Assembly: GCF_944390595.1 (NCBI RefSeq)
Contig: NZ_CALXRN010000220.1
Location: 1 to 64,000 of the forward strand
Length of the DNA stretch: 64,000 bases
DNA from: an uncultured Brachyspira sp.
GTDB lineage: Bacteria; Spirochaetota; Brachyspiria; Brachyspirales; Brachyspiraceae
Reading direction: 5' to 3'
The first letter of the stretch is position 1; the number at the start of each line of letters is the position of its first letter. Below, in pieces: positions 1 through 8,572 of this stretch. Position numbers and translations under genes: made by a program. A model generated the notes under the pieces. The model was not told the origin of the DNA and made no database searches. It saw only the letters and a program-made list of their open reading frames with translations.

Positions 1-911
1 GTTCAGGACTTAGAGCTGTATCAATGGCAGCACAAATGATTAAAGCAGGAGATGCTGATATAGTGGTTGCCGGAGGTACAGAAAATATGAGTATGGCTCC
101 ATATACCGCTTCTGCCATGAGAATGGGTGCTAGAATGGGAGAAACTAAAATGCAGGATACTTTACTTAATGATGCTCTTATTTGTGCTTTTGAGCATTAT
201 CACATGGGAGTTACTGCTGAAAATATTGCTGAACAATGGGGAATAACTAGACAGGAGCAAGATGAGTTTGCATGCAGAAGTCAGAACAGAGCTGAAGCTG
301 CAGTTAAAAGCGGAAGATTTAAAGATGAAATAGTACCTGTGACTATAAAAACTAAAAAAGGAGAAATAGTAGTAGATACAGATGAACATCCTACATTCGG
401 TACTACTATGGAATCTTTAGCTAAATTAAAACCTGCATTCAAAAAGGATGGTACAGTTACTGCTGGTAATGCTTCCGGTATAAATGATGCTGCTTCTGCT
501 GTAGTACTTATGTCAAAAGAAAAAGCTGATGAGCTTGGAATTAAACCTATGGCTAAAGTTTTGGGTTATGCCACTCATGGTGTTGAGCCTAGAATAATGG
601 GTATAGGACCTATAGAGGCAAGCAGAAAGGCTTTGAAAATGGCTAATCTTACAGTTGAAGATATGGATTTAATAGAAAGTAATGAGGCTTTTGCTGCTCA
701 GTCTATTGCTGTAGCTCGTGAATTAAAATTCGATATGGAAAAAGTTAATGTTAATGGAGGAGCTATTGCTATAGGACACCCTATAGGAGCTTCCGGAGCC
801 AGAATACTTACTACACTGCTATACGAGATGAAAAAACGCGGATCTAAAAAAGGACTTGCTACACTTTGTATAGGCGGAGGTATGGGTACTGCTTTAGTTG
901 TTGAGATGTAA
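1..911 (+). CDS. Acetyl-CoA acetyltransferase (thiolase), 5' truncated by window edge
   Basis: This is the C-terminal 302 residues of a thiolase, which condenses two acetyl-CoA to acetoacetyl-CoA or runs in reverse. The reading frame is open from base 3, so the true start lies before the window. The first residues, [11 protein letters not shown], follow the loop carrying the nucleophilic Cys, which should sit just upstream of base 1. The other catalytic motifs are visible: GHPIGASG (His) and CIGGGMGTA (second Cys). The protein is clearly similar to the complete thiolase at 20100-21281, so the genome has at least two copies. It ends at a strong hairpin terminator. The family call is firm; the physiological direction is not shown. 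Confidence 0.93.
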   Translation, partial: SGLRAVSMAAQMIKAGDADIVVAGGTENMSMAPYTASAMRMGARMGETKMQDTLLNDALICAFEHYHMGVTAENIAEQWGITRQEQDEFACRSQNRAEAAVKSGRFKDEIVPVTIKTKKGEIVVDTDEHPTFGTTMESLAKLKPAFKKDGTVTAGNASGINDAASAVVLMSKEKADELGIKPMAKVLGYATHGVEPRIMGIGPIEASRKALKMANLTVEDMDLIESNEAFAAQSIAVARELKFDMEKVNVNGGAIAIGHPIGASGARILTTLLYEMKKRGSKKGLATLCIGGGMGTALVVEM

Positions 912-919
912 TTCATAAT

Positions 920-957
920 TTAAGGTTAACTTTAATATTAAACAAAGTTAACCTTAA
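920..957. terminator. Bidirectional hairpin terminator
   Basis: A perfect 14-bp stem (920-933 with 944-957, arm TTAAGGTTAACTTT) lies between the convergent thiolase and methyltransferase genes. It is A/T-flanked on both sides, so it can serve both strands. Confidence 0.75.
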
Positions 958-966
958 ATATAAAAT

Positions 967-1766
967 TTATTTATATGAGATTATAGCTATATTCCAACAA
1001 TATCTTCTTAAAAAAGGGAATATTTTTTTTAGTATATTATCTATTTTTTCACATTTATAATATAACTTTTCTATATTTTTAGCGTCATTAATTATTTTTT
1101 TCCAATATCTCTCTTCATTTGGATTTATCTTATCTATAAAATAATATTTTACAAATATTAAATTGGTGAATAACCAAAAAGCATCGTATTCTACATTGGA
1201 AAAGTATTTTTTAAATAATTTAATTTCTTTCATTTTAATAGGGTGTTCATCATCCGTTCTAACATCTTTGGCAATATTTCTATAAATATTTATGGCAGGA
1301 TTGTGTGCTAAAGGATCTATTGATAAAAATACCCCCCCCCCCCCCGCAGAATTCTATGTACTTCTTTTAATGTTTTATCTATATCTACATGATGTAATAA
1401 ATTTCCTGCATATACTATATCAAATGATTCATCTTTAACTTCTATTTTGTCAGAGGTAGATTTTAAAGTTTTTATTTCTACATTATGTTTTTTAGCCAAT
1501 TCTAATGCTACATTTAACATTTCTCCGCTAATATCTGTTGCAGTAACTTCTGCACCTTGTTTAGCAAAATATACTGATGCTTCACCAAGACCACATCCTA
1601 TTTCTAACAGTTTTTTACCTTTTATATTACCAATTTTTTTAATTAAATACTTATTTTCTGGTGTAGTACAGCTTTCAAAATATTCATCTACTAATATATT
1701 ATCAATATTTACAGATTTTGCCCATTCATCATGAAATTTTTCTTCTTTTTCTAAAATACTATCCAT
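967..1766 (-). CDS. SAM-dependent methyltransferase, phase-variable; out of frame in this sequence
   Basis: This is a class I methyltransferase in a glycan operon. Visible motifs are LLEIGCGLGEAS near residues 53-64 (SAM-binding motif I), the acidic TATDIS near 75-80, and DESFDIVYAGNLLHHVD near 112-128. After HRIL, where relatives read roughly KPGG, the gene runs into 14 consecutive G (minus strand) and in this sequence ends after only 149 codons. The missing C-terminal part is intact in another frame: it reads VFLSIDPLAHNPAINIYR and continues to the stop at 967. A tract of 12 or 15 G would join the two into a protein of about 265-266 residues, a normal family length. The start ATG at 1766 lies 25 bases after the GT2 gene. 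I read this as an OFF state of a contingency gene, not simple decay. The acceptor substrate is unknown. Confidence 0.85.
1332..1345 (-). repeat. Homopolymeric G14 tract inside the methyltransferase (C14 on the plus strand)
   Basis: Fourteen uninterrupted C on the plus strand are exceptional in such AT-rich DNA. The tract falls at the conserved Gly-rich turn after the LHHVD motif, where poly-G can encode Gly whatever its length, provided the frame is kept. Length 14 truncates the protein; 12 or 15 restores it. Slipped-strand mispairing at such tracts is the established mechanism of phase variation in Campylobacter and other hosts. Confidence 0.92.
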
Positions 1767-1791
1767 TTATAACACTCCTATTATCAATAAT

Positions 1792-2724
1792 TTATACTAA
1801 TTTTTTAGAAATAACATATTCAGGCCTTTTTTTAACTTCATTAAAAAGATTCGCTAAATATTCACTTATAACAGATAAAGAAATCAATTGTACTCCTCCC
1901 ATAAAAAGAACAATAATAATAGTAGAAGCCCAACCTTTGACTAATAATTCTGGTGTAAACAAATAAATATAAAAAACTCTTAAAGAAAATATAACAGCAA
2001 TTAATATACTAATCAAACCAAAATACAATGATATTCTTAAAGGTTTTGTTGAAAAAGACAATATACCTGTAATTGCTAGTTTTAACATTTTCTTTAATGT
2101 ATATTTCGTAGAACCAGCAACTCTGGCATCTCTTTTATATTCAAAAGCTTTCTGTTCAAAACCTGTCCAACTAATCAATCCTCTAATATATTTAGGATTT
2201 TCTGAAAATTGCTTATATGTATCTATAACTTTTTTATCTATTAATCTAAAATCTCCTGTATCAACGGGAAATTGCACTTCTGAAAGAACATTAATAAAAC
2301 GGTAAAATATAGCTGCTGTTACCTTTTTAAAAAAGGTCTCACCATATCTTGATATTCTTTTACCATATATTATTGGTATATTGGTTTCTTCATATAATTT
2401 TATCATATCTGGTATTATTTCAGGTGGATCTTGCAAATCTGCATCTATAATAATTGCCAAATCAGAATTAGTATTATGTATTCCGCAACTAACTGCTGCT
2501 TGATGACCAAAATTCCTAGAAAATGAATATAGTTTTATTCTATTGTCTTTTTTATATAAATTTTCTATTATCTCTTCAGTTCGATCTTTACTCCCATCAT
2601 TAATGAATAGAAATTCACACTCATAATTTTCTATTTTTTTAGATATATTGTTTAACCTCTCATATAATAAAGGTAAAACTTCTTCTTCATTATAACATGG
2701 TATAATAAAGCTTACCTTTTTCAT
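1792..2724 (-). CDS. GT2 glycosyltransferase with two C-terminal membrane helices (GtrB/DPM-like)
   Basis: This 310-residue enzyme likely transfers a sugar from a nucleotide donor to a polyprenyl phosphate on the cytoplasmic face. The N-terminal GT-A fold shows VSFIIPCYNEEE (4-15), FINDGSKDRT (40-49) and the metal-binding IDADLQDPPE (93-102, DAD at 94-96). Two hydrophobic helices near 231-253 and 265-288 match the GtrB / bactoprenol glucosyltransferase layout. The ATG at 2724 has GGAGA six bases upstream. It sits between a multi-spanning membrane protein and the phase-variable methyltransferase, all on the minus strand. No GtrA-type flippase gene is visible nearby. The family call is firm; the sugar and the final acceptor are not known. 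Confidence 0.88.
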   Translation of the reverse strand: MKKVSFIIPCYNEEEVLPLLYERLNNISKKIENYECEFLFINDGSKDRTEEIIENLYKKDNRIKLYSFSRNFGHQAAVSCGIHNTNSDLAIIIDADLQDPPEIIPDMIKLYEETNIPIIYGKRISRYGETFFKKVTAAIFYRFINVLSEVQFPVDTGDFRLIDKKVIDTYKQFSENPKYIRGLISWTGFEQKAFEYKRDARVAGSTKYTLKKMLKLAITGILSFSTKPLRISLYFGLISILIAVIFSLRVFYIYLFTPELLVKGWASTIIIVLFMGGVQLISLSVISEYLANLFNEVKKRPEYVISKKLV

Positions 2725-2766
2725 TCAAAATCTCCATTTTTTACTACATATTAAAAAATAAAATTA

Positions 2767-4806
2767 TTATTCTACTACTATTATTTTTATAACTTTATTA
2801 ACATATCCATAATTTTTCATCCAATATGGAATGTCTCTATTAGTAGCTGATGGTAATAGTGAATTCAAACTATTATCATTAACAAATTTTTTTGTTAATA
2901 CTATTTCATCTAAATTATTTTTTTCTGCTTCTTGATAAAGTCTAGCTATAGTTTTTTCTGGATTTTTATTTATATTATCATAAATAAATTTACTATGATT
3001 AACATTAATTCCAAATAACATAAATGTAATTAAAATGGATAATAATAAACCTGATAAAAATGAAATAACTGTTTTTTTATTTATATTATCTAATAAAATA
3101 GATAATATAACCATAAAAATTAACAATAAACAAATCCATACTTTAAATACATATATAGCAAAAAAACCTAATATTCCTAATATAGCGGTAAATAACATAC
3201 TAAAATATATATAATATATTTTAGAAATGGATTTATTTTTTATAGTAATAAAAATAATATATACAAATAATAATATTCCAACAAAAAACAATGTTTTTTC
3301 ATAATCATTTAAAGTATCTCTAAATAAAAAAACTATATTATCAAATAAAGATTTATCATTTTTGTCTAAAAAAGATACTTGAGTTAAACCCCTTCCACTA
3401 AAGAAAGTAGTTGTTATAAAAGATATTAATGAAAATAATATAAATAAAATAAGACTAAAAAATATAAATATAGAGTTTTTTCGCTCAATATTATTATTTT
3501 CTACAAATAATTTATTATTTTTATTTATTAAATAAAATAATACAAAAAATGATAAACCAGCAACTGTTAGAGAAGATGGCTCTATAGAAAAAGTGGCTAT
3601 ATATATTAATATAATAGAAAGAGAATAATATAAAAATTTATTTTTAAATAAAACTAGTTCTTTATCATTTAAATAATAATACAAAATAGGCAGCCAAATA
3701 AATATAGCAACTCCTGCTGTCATTATATAACAACTCATATGTACAAAATCAATATTATCACATATATATAATAAAAATAATGATAATGAAATAAATATTA
3801 ATTTATAATTTCTTTTATTATTTAATAACCAAACAAATATAGAAGATGAAACAAATATAACAAAATAGTAAATTAAATAAATTATAGATCTTGCAGCTTT
3901 ATACGTATCAATAGGATCAAATCCAAATGATGTAAATATATCAGTAAAGCTCCCACTTGATCTCATAAAAATATGAGAAAAATGCCTTCCTCTTTCCCAA
4001 AATAATATATTGCCTTTACTATCAAATAATTTAAAATCAAATATATTATAAAAAGGGTGTGATATTGAAGAATACAGCCATTCATCTACATGCATTGGTA
4101 AAATATATCCTACAGATAATATCAATAAAGATATAAATATTACATATATAATGAATAATATATTTATTATATGATATTTTTTCACAAATCCATTTTCTGA
4201 TAATATTACCAATTCACTATTAATTTCAAAATGTTTATCAACAAAATTTGTGATACTAGTTTTATAGTTAGAAACTAAATAATATAAAATAATGGCTGTA
4301 AATATAAGCACAAAATATATTAATATTTTTTGTTTTATTTTTAAAATATAATTAATATTATCTATTTTTTCAAAATCTATTTTTTTAACACTAACTAAAT
4401 TACCAAACGGACTTCCACCTTCATTCATTATAATTTCTTTGATGAATGGATTATCTTTTAAAACTTTGTTAGTATCTACATAAACTCCATAAATATCACT
4501 ATGTCTAAATACTTTACTATAATACTGTAATTTCACACCATAACTGTAATTAGTTATAGCTTCATTTGTAAATATAAAATTTCTTAATCCTTCTTCATCT
4601 AATTTTTCATCTATAATATAACTTGCTTTTATATTAGTTAAACCATTTAACTCCAAAGTACGGTTTATATGGTATTCATCAAATTTAAATTCTCCTAAAT
4701 ATCCGACTCTTGTTTTTTTACCTAAAATTGAAAGTGTAAATAATACTATAATACAAATTATTAATAAAGAAATATATATTTTTATGAATAAATTTTTACT
4801 TTTCAC
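2767..4806 (-). CDS. Large polytopic membrane protein, probable GT-C-type glycosyltransferase
   Basis: This 679-residue protein has an N-terminal membrane anchor (about 9-27), a soluble segment to about 155, then roughly ten further hydrophobic helices. An acidic motif, PMHVDEW (237-243), directly follows a membrane helix, where GT-C enzymes carry catalytic or metal-binding acids in their first outer loop. In GtrA/B/C-like systems such a protein transfers the lipid-linked sugar made by the GT2 enzyme, and the adjacent GT2 gene supports that role. The start is GTG at 4806, six bases after GAGG; it overlaps an ATG immediately followed by TGA, so ATG cannot be the start. A 12-copy 7-bp repeat lies 93-176 bp upstream. 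Function is inferred from topology and neighbours; sequence conservation is weak. Confidence 0.6.
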   Translation of the reverse strand: MKSKNLFIKIYISLLIICIIVLFTLSILGKKTRVGYLGEFKFDEYHINRTLELNGLTNIKASYIIDEKLDEEGLRNFIFTNEAITNYSYGVKLQYYSKVFRHSDIYGVYVDTNKVLKDNPFIKEIIMNEGGSPFGNLVSVKKIDFEKIDNINYILKIKQKILIYFVLIFTAIILYYLVSNYKTSITNFVDKHFEINSELVILSENGFVKKYHIINILFIIYVIFISLLILSVGYILPMHVDEWLYSSISHPFYNIFDFKLFDSKGNILFWERGRHFSHIFMRSSGSFTDIFTSFGFDPIDTYKAARSIIYLIYYFVIFVSSSIFVWLLNNKRNYKLIFISLSLFLLYICDNIDFVHMSCYIMTAGVAIFIWLPILYYYLNDKELVLFKNKFLYYSLSIILIYIATFSIEPSSLTVAGLSFFVLFYLINKNNKLFVENNNIERKNSIFIFFSLILFILFSLISFITTTFFSGRGLTQVSFLDKNDKSLFDNIVFLFRDTLNDYEKTLFFVGILLFVYIIFITIKNKSISKIYYIYFSMLFTAILGILGFFAIYVFKVWICLLLIFMVILSILLDNINKKTVISFLSGLLLSILITFMLFGINVNHSKFIYDNINKNPEKTIARLYQEAEKNNLDEIVLTKKFVNDNSLNSLLPSATNRDIPYWMKNYGYVNKVIKIIVVE

Positions 4807-5172
4807 ATATTACCTCATATAAATGTTAAGATTACATTTGAATTTGTGAAATATTTTTTTGCAATGAGTATAGAATTGATTAGCGGAGTAAAACTAGGCT
4901 TGTTGCTTGTTGCTTGTTGCTTGTTGCTTGTTGCTTGTTGCTTGTTGCTTGTTGCTTGTTGCTTGTTGCTTGTTGCTTGTTGTAAATATACTCATAATGT
5001 CATGTATTGTATCATAATAATAAAAATAGTCAATTATTATTTTATAGTCAATTATTATATTTTATAAAACATCCACAATACAAAGTTAAATATTATCGTA
5101 TATACAATAACTATATAATAAATCAATTCATATATATTGATATTTTAAATAAACTTCTAATATAATAAAATA
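4807..5172. other. Intergenic region holding the upstream region and tandem repeat of the glycan operon
   Basis: This 366-bp gap holds the ribosome site of the minus-strand membrane protein (GAGG, 4813-4816 complement), a possible minus-strand -10 (TATACT, complement of 4867-4872) with a poor -35, and the tandem repeat at 4899-4982. From 4983 to 5172 I see only AT-rich sequence after the stop of the MATE gene. An open frame through the repeat on the plus strand is a repeat artefact. Confidence 0.6.
4899..4982. repeat. Twelve perfect tandem copies of a 7-bp unit (CTTGTTG)
   Basis: The 84 bases are exactly 12 uninterrupted copies of CTTGTTG (CAACAAG on the minus strand), followed by TAAATATA. 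Perfect short repeats with a unit that is not a multiple of three are prone to slippage. The array lies 93 bp upstream of the GTG start at 4806, next to or within the promoter region of the minus-strand glycan operon. Copy number could therefore set promoter strength or spacing. No convincing gene reads through it. Confidence 0.9.
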
Positions 5173-6474
5173 TTAATCATTAATTTCTTTTTTATTTCTT
5201 ATAAAAAATATAAATGAAAAAATACTCGTTAAAATTTCCGCTGTAGGAAAAGAAAGCCATACTCCTGTCATATTAAAAATTGAAGATAAAATGAATATAG
5301 AAGGCATTATCAGTATAAATCCTCTAAGCATTGATATTATAAATGAAGGTTTTGCCTTATCCATTGCACTGAAATAAACGCATGTAATTATATTATATCC
5401 TACAAATATAAAAGCTGTAAAATATAAATAAAGCCCTTTAACTGATATTTTTTGAAGTTCCATATCATTATCTTTATTAAATGCACTAGTTATCTCATTA
5501 GCAAATACAGTTGTTATTATATAAACTATAATTGCAATAAATGAAGATAAAATCAAAGCATACTTATATATTTTATTTATATTTTTAATGTTTCCAAAAT
5601 TGCTGCTTATTATAGGCTGTATTCCCTGCCCTGTTCCTGTAAATATCGCTATAATAACCAATGCAATATTAGCTATTATGCCGTAAGCTGCCACACCAAT
5701 ATTGCCCGCTATATTAAGTATTACAATATTAAAAGTTATCATAACAAAACATGAAGAAACTTCTGTTATTAAAAATGAAATACCTAATGAAACTGTTTCA
5801 AAAAATTTTTTAAAATTTATACTAGGCTTTACAATGCAAAAAGTATTTTCTTTTTTTATGAATAAAACTGATAAAACCAGCATACTTACAATAGGAGAAA
5901 AACCTGTAGCCAAAGCAGCTCCGAATATTCCCATATTTAAAGGAAATATAAAAACATAATCAAATACTATATTAAATAAACTCCCCATAATCATACCAAA
6001 CATTGCAAGTTTAGGATGATTATCATTTCTAATGAAACCAAGAAGCAAATTATTAAGCATAAACATAGGGGAAAAGAATAATACAACTTTTAAATATATA
6101 TCAGTCATTGTATGGACATTGTCCCTTGCCCCAAGCATATATGCTATTTTTCCTGTAAAAAAAGCAGCTGTTATAATGAATAAAGCGGCAAATATAACAA
6201 TATAAATTAAAGCATTTGAAAATATAATATTTGCTTCATGGTTTCTATTTTGAGTTTTTAATATAGCATATTTAGTAGCAGATCCCATACCAATCATAAG
6301 ACCTATACCATTTATAAAATTATAAATAGGTATAGCAATATTTAAAGCAGCAAGTCCTTCAGAACCAGTACCTCTGGCAACAAAAAAAGTATCTGCAAGT
6401 ATATAGCATGATAAACCCATCATTCCAAGTATGTTTAAAGATACATATTTAACAAATAAATTTAATATATTCAT
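5173..6474 (-). CDS. MATE-family multidrug/toxin efflux transporter
   Basis: This 433-residue inner-membrane protein has about 12 hydrophobic helices and the two-fold MATE repeat. Family features include the Asn/Gly-rich first helices (VSLNILGMMGLSCYILADTF), the R-N-D loop GFIRNDNHPKLAM and the mid-protein GIQPIISSNFG. Such proteins export cationic drugs, metabolites or organic ions using sodium or proton gradients. The ATG at 6474 has GGGG about nine bases upstream. It has its own strong promoter and a 120-base leader with a terminator-like hairpin ending about 20 bases before the start codon. This suggests the gene is controlled by attenuation, possibly through a ligand-sensing RNA. The substrate cannot be read from the sequence. 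Confidence 0.9.
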   Translation of the reverse strand: MNILNLFVKYVSLNILGMMGLSCYILADTFFVARGTGSEGLAALNIAIPIYNFINGIGLMIGMGSATKYAILKTQNRNHEANIIFSNALIYIVIFAALFIITAAFFTGKIAYMLGARDNVHTMTDIYLKVVLFFSPMFMLNNLLLGFIRNDNHPKLAMFGMIMGSLFNIVFDYVFIFPLNMGIFGAALATGFSPIVSMLVLSVLFIKKENTFCIVKPSINFKKFFETVSLGISFLITEVSSCFVMITFNIVILNIAGNIGVAAYGIIANIALVIIAIFTGTGQGIQPIISSNFGNIKNINKIYKYALILSSFIAIIVYIITTVFANEITSAFNKDNDMELQKISVKGLYLYFTAFIFVGYNIITCVYFSAMDKAKPSFIISMLRGFILIMPSIFILSSIFNMTGVWLSFPTAEILTSIFSFIFFIRNKKEIND

Positions 6475-6495
6475 AAAAAATACCCCATAATAAAA

Positions 6496-6546
6496 AAACG
6501 TTTGCGTTCATACTTTCTAAGGCCTACGGTATGAATACAAACGTTT
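6496..6546 (-). promoter_or_regulatory. Structured leader RNA with terminator-like hairpin ahead of the MATE gene
   Basis: Read on the minus strand, a 9-bp outer stem (6538-6546 with 6496-6504, arm AAACGTTTG) and a 7-bp inner stem (6529-6535 with 6507-6513, arm TTCATAC) are separated by a 2x2 internal loop. They cap a 15-base purine-rich loop, CGTAGGCCTTAGAAA. A T run (6490s) follows immediately, and the start codon is about 20 bases further on. A terminator between promoter and start codon is the layout of an attenuator or riboswitch expression platform. The upstream leader contains GTCGCCGGATAA. I could not match it to a known riboswitch class by eye. Confidence 0.55.
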
Positions 6547-6601
6547 TAAAAAATTTATCCGGCGACAAATTTTATTATTTCTATAAATATTTAATAATAT
6601 T

Positions 6602-6630
6602 ATTATATAACAACAAATAATATAAGTCAA
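6602..6630 (-). promoter_or_regulatory. Sigma-70 promoter of the MATE leader
   Basis: On the minus strand TTGACT (6630-6625), a 17-base spacer and a perfect TATAAT (6607-6602) predict a transcript start near 6595. That leaves a leader of about 120 bases before the start codon at 6474. Confidence 0.7.
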
Positions 6631-6640
6631 TTTTTTTTAC

Positions 6641-6669
6641 TTGCCTAATTAATATTAATTAAGTATAAT
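6641..6669 (+). promoter_or_regulatory. Promoter of trmD, predicting a leaderless transcript
   Basis: TTGCCT (6641-6646), a 17-base spacer and a perfect TATAAT (6664-6669) lie so close to trmD that the predicted transcription start coincides with its ATG at 6676. No Shine-Dalgarno sequence is present between them. Confidence 0.6.
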
Positions 6670-6675
6670 ACATAA

Positions 6676-7416
6676 ATGACAATAGATATTCTAACACTTT
6701 TTCCAAAATTTTATGAAAGCCCTATATCTGTAGGACTTATAGGCAGTGCTGTTAACGAAAATAAAATAAATTTAAATATTGTTAATATGAGAGATTATGG
6801 AGAAGGAAATTATAAAAGATGCGATGATTACCCTTACGGCGGCGGACCTGGAATGATAATGACTTACAATATTTTTAAAAAATATTTTGATAATCATAAT
6901 AAAGGTTATACCATATTTTTTTCACCGTCTGGAAAAACTCTTACTCAGGAAAAAATAAAAGAATTATCAAATAAAGAACATATAACAATGATATTAGGAC
7001 ATTATGAAGGAATAGATTATAGAGTTGAGCATAAATATTCTGATGAAGCTGTAAGCATAGGAGATTATGTATTAAGCGGAGGAGAAATACCTGCTTTGCT
7101 AATTGTAGATGCCATTTCAAGATATAAAGGAATTTTAAATAATAATGAATCTGTACCTAGCGATACATTTGAAGAAAATTCTATGGGGTTATTAGAATAC
7201 GAACAATATACAAGACCAGTAGAAATAGATAATATGAAAGTGCCTGAAGTTTTAATATCCGGAAATCATAAAAATATTAATGAATACAGAAGAGAAAGAA
7301 GTTTAATAAAAACATTCGCAAACAGAGCTGATTTATTTTCAAAAATAGATTTAACTAAAAAAGATTTAAAAACAATATTCGATTATCTAAAAAATAGAAA
7401 TGCAGCAGGAGTATAA
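6676..7416 (+). CDS. trmD: tRNA (guanine-37 N1)-methyltransferase TrmD
   Basis: TrmD adds a methyl group to G37 of tRNAs with G at position 36, preventing +1 frameshifts. The 246-residue length is typical. SPOUT trefoil-knot signatures are present: LGHYEGIDYR (107-116), SIGDYVLSGGE (127-137) and the C-terminal-domain GLLEYEQYTRP with preceding acidic DTFEEN. The N-terminus MTIDILTLFPKFY is the family start, so ATG 6676 is secure although it has no ribosome site and lies six bases after a TATAAT. In many bacteria trmD sits between rimM and rplS; here it is separate and followed after 4 bp by a GNAT gene. Confidence 0.97.
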   Translation: MTIDILTLFPKFYESPISVGLIGSAVNENKINLNIVNMRDYGEGNYKRCDDYPYGGGPGMIMTYNIFKKYFDNHNKGYTIFFSPSGKTLTQEKIKELSNKEHITMILGHYEGIDYRVEHKYSDEAVSIGDYVLSGGEIPALLIVDAISRYKGILNNNESVPSDTFEENSMGLLEYEQYTRPVEIDNMKVPEVLISGNHKNINEYRRERSLIKTFANRADLFSKIDLTKKDLKTIFDYLKNRNAAGV

Positions 7417-7420
7417 ATAT

Positions 7421-7912
7421 ATGCAAATAAGAAAAACAAAATATGAAGATATTGAAAAATTATTAGAAATATTTGATTATGCAAGAAAATTTATGGCAGC
7501 AAATAATAATCCTAATCAATGGACTAACGGATACCCTTCTGAATTAAATATAAAAGCAGATATAGATAAAGGACATAGTTATGTTTGCTTGGATGATGAT
7601 AGCAATATAATATGCACTTTTTGTTTTTATATTGGAATAGATAATAATTATAATGAAATATATGACGGTGCTTGGCTTAACAATGATGAATATGCTGTTG
7701 TACATAGAATAGCATCATTACACGGAAGAAGAGGAGCTGCATCTTTTTGTATGAATTATTGTTTTAATATTCATAATAATATAAGAATAGATACGCATAA
7801 AGATAATATACCTATGCAGAAATTTTTAGAAAAAGAAGGATTTATAAAATGCGGAAGAATTATACTGCATAGAAACAATGAAGATAGAATAGCTTTTCAA
7901 AAGGTTAAATAA
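7421..7912 (+). CDS. GNAT-family N-acetyltransferase
   Basis: This is a 163-residue acetyl-CoA-dependent acetyltransferase-like protein. Visible features are the N-terminal IRKTKYEDIEKLLEIF, central strands ending in YAVVHRIASLHGRRGAASF (beta-4/motif A region, with RRGAA in place of a typical R/QxxGxG/A) and the C-terminal NIPMQKFLEKEGFIKCG, the usual GNAT helix and strand. I start it at ATG 7421, which has GGAG nine bases upstream; an ATG at 7400 would overlap trmD. It is 4 bp from trmD and thus probably co-transcribed. The substrate is unknown. Confidence 0.8.
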   Translation: MQIRKTKYEDIEKLLEIFDYARKFMAANNNPNQWTNGYPSELNIKADIDKGHSYVCLDDDSNIICTFCFYIGIDNNYNEIYDGAWLNNDEYAVVHRIASLHGRRGAASFCMNYCFNIHNNIRIDTHKDNIPMQKFLEKEGFIKCGRIILHRNNEDRIAFQKVK

Positions 7913-7916
7913 AAAT

Positions 7917-7946
7917 AAACACATAACATAAAATGCTATGTGTTTT
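7917..7946. terminator. Bidirectional terminator between the GNAT and FlgN-like genes
   Basis: The arms AAACACATA-ACAT and ATG-CTATGTGTTT (7917-7929 with 7933-7945) form a stem with one mismatch. A T run follows on the plus strand and an A run precedes it. Confidence 0.7.
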
Positions 7947-7968
7947 ATTAAGATATAAATATTCTATA

Positions 7969-8478
7969 TTAAACTTGCTTATTTACTAATACTGATAATT
8001 TTCTATTAACAACATGTTCTTTACCTTTGTTGTTATAACCTACTTTTTTGCTTTCATGTAAAACTTCTTTCATATTGGCAAATAAATCTAAAGCTTCATC
8101 AAAAAGTTTCGGAGCTAATTTATTTAAATGTTTTAAACGTGCCATTAAGGTTACTAATTCAAGACGCAATGCAGATATTTTTGCAGTTTTATTTAAAGGT
8201 ATTCTTCTAATAATATCTGATAATGTTGCTGTCTCTGAAAGATGTGGAAATTTATTCAAAACTATTAAATCTATAACACTTTCTCTCAATTTTCTAAGTT
8301 CATTAGCTTCAGTCATTTTCTCATTTTGATGATCGCAATATAAATGTATATCCTGAAGTCTAGTATTGATTATGGAATTTACTTTTTTCTCTTCATCTTC
8401 CAATATAATTTTGTAAACTTCTATTTCTTTAGAGAGAAGTATCTCTATTTTTGTAAGCTCTTCATATAAGTTAAACAT
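7969..8478 (-). CDS. Helical protein resembling the flagellar chaperone FlgN
   Basis: This 169-residue, almost entirely helical protein lacks a signal peptide or membrane helix. The N-terminal two-thirds has heptad-like spacing (YEELTKIEILLSKEIEVYKI, then LRKLRESVIDLI), resembling FlgN-type chaperones that hold hook-associated proteins FlgK and FlgL before export. A spirochaete needs such a chaperone for its periplasmic flagella, but no flagellar gene is adjacent, so the assignment rests on shape alone. The ATG at 8478 has GGCGG about eight bases upstream. It could instead be any coiled-coil protein. Confidence 0.45.
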   Translation of the reverse strand: MFNLYEELTKIEILLSKEIEVYKIILEDEEKKVNSIINTRLQDIHLYCDHQNEKMTEANELRKLRESVIDLIVLNKFPHLSETATLSDIIRRIPLNKTAKISALRLELVTLMARLKHLNKLAPKLFDEALDLFANMKEVLHESKKVGYNNKGKEHVVNRKLSVLVNKQV

Positions 8479-8572
8479 AAAATACCGCCTTTAAGTTAAT
8501 AGTTACTTAATCATTATTAATTAACTACAATAAAATTTTCGGTATTTATTATGATTACTTTACATAATTTTT

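Noticed and set aside
1317-1766. Complete short (149-aa) methyltransferase
   Set aside because: It lacks the last strands of the class I fold, and these are encoded in good order just beyond the G tract in another frame.
4846-5067. Plus-strand open frame of 73 codons across the 7-bp repeat, encoding LLVACCL repeats
   Set aside because: The frame exists only because the repeat has no stop in any of the three phases. There is no ribosome site, and the peptide is Cys/Leu repeat with an AT-rich tail. The repeat is more likely regulatory.
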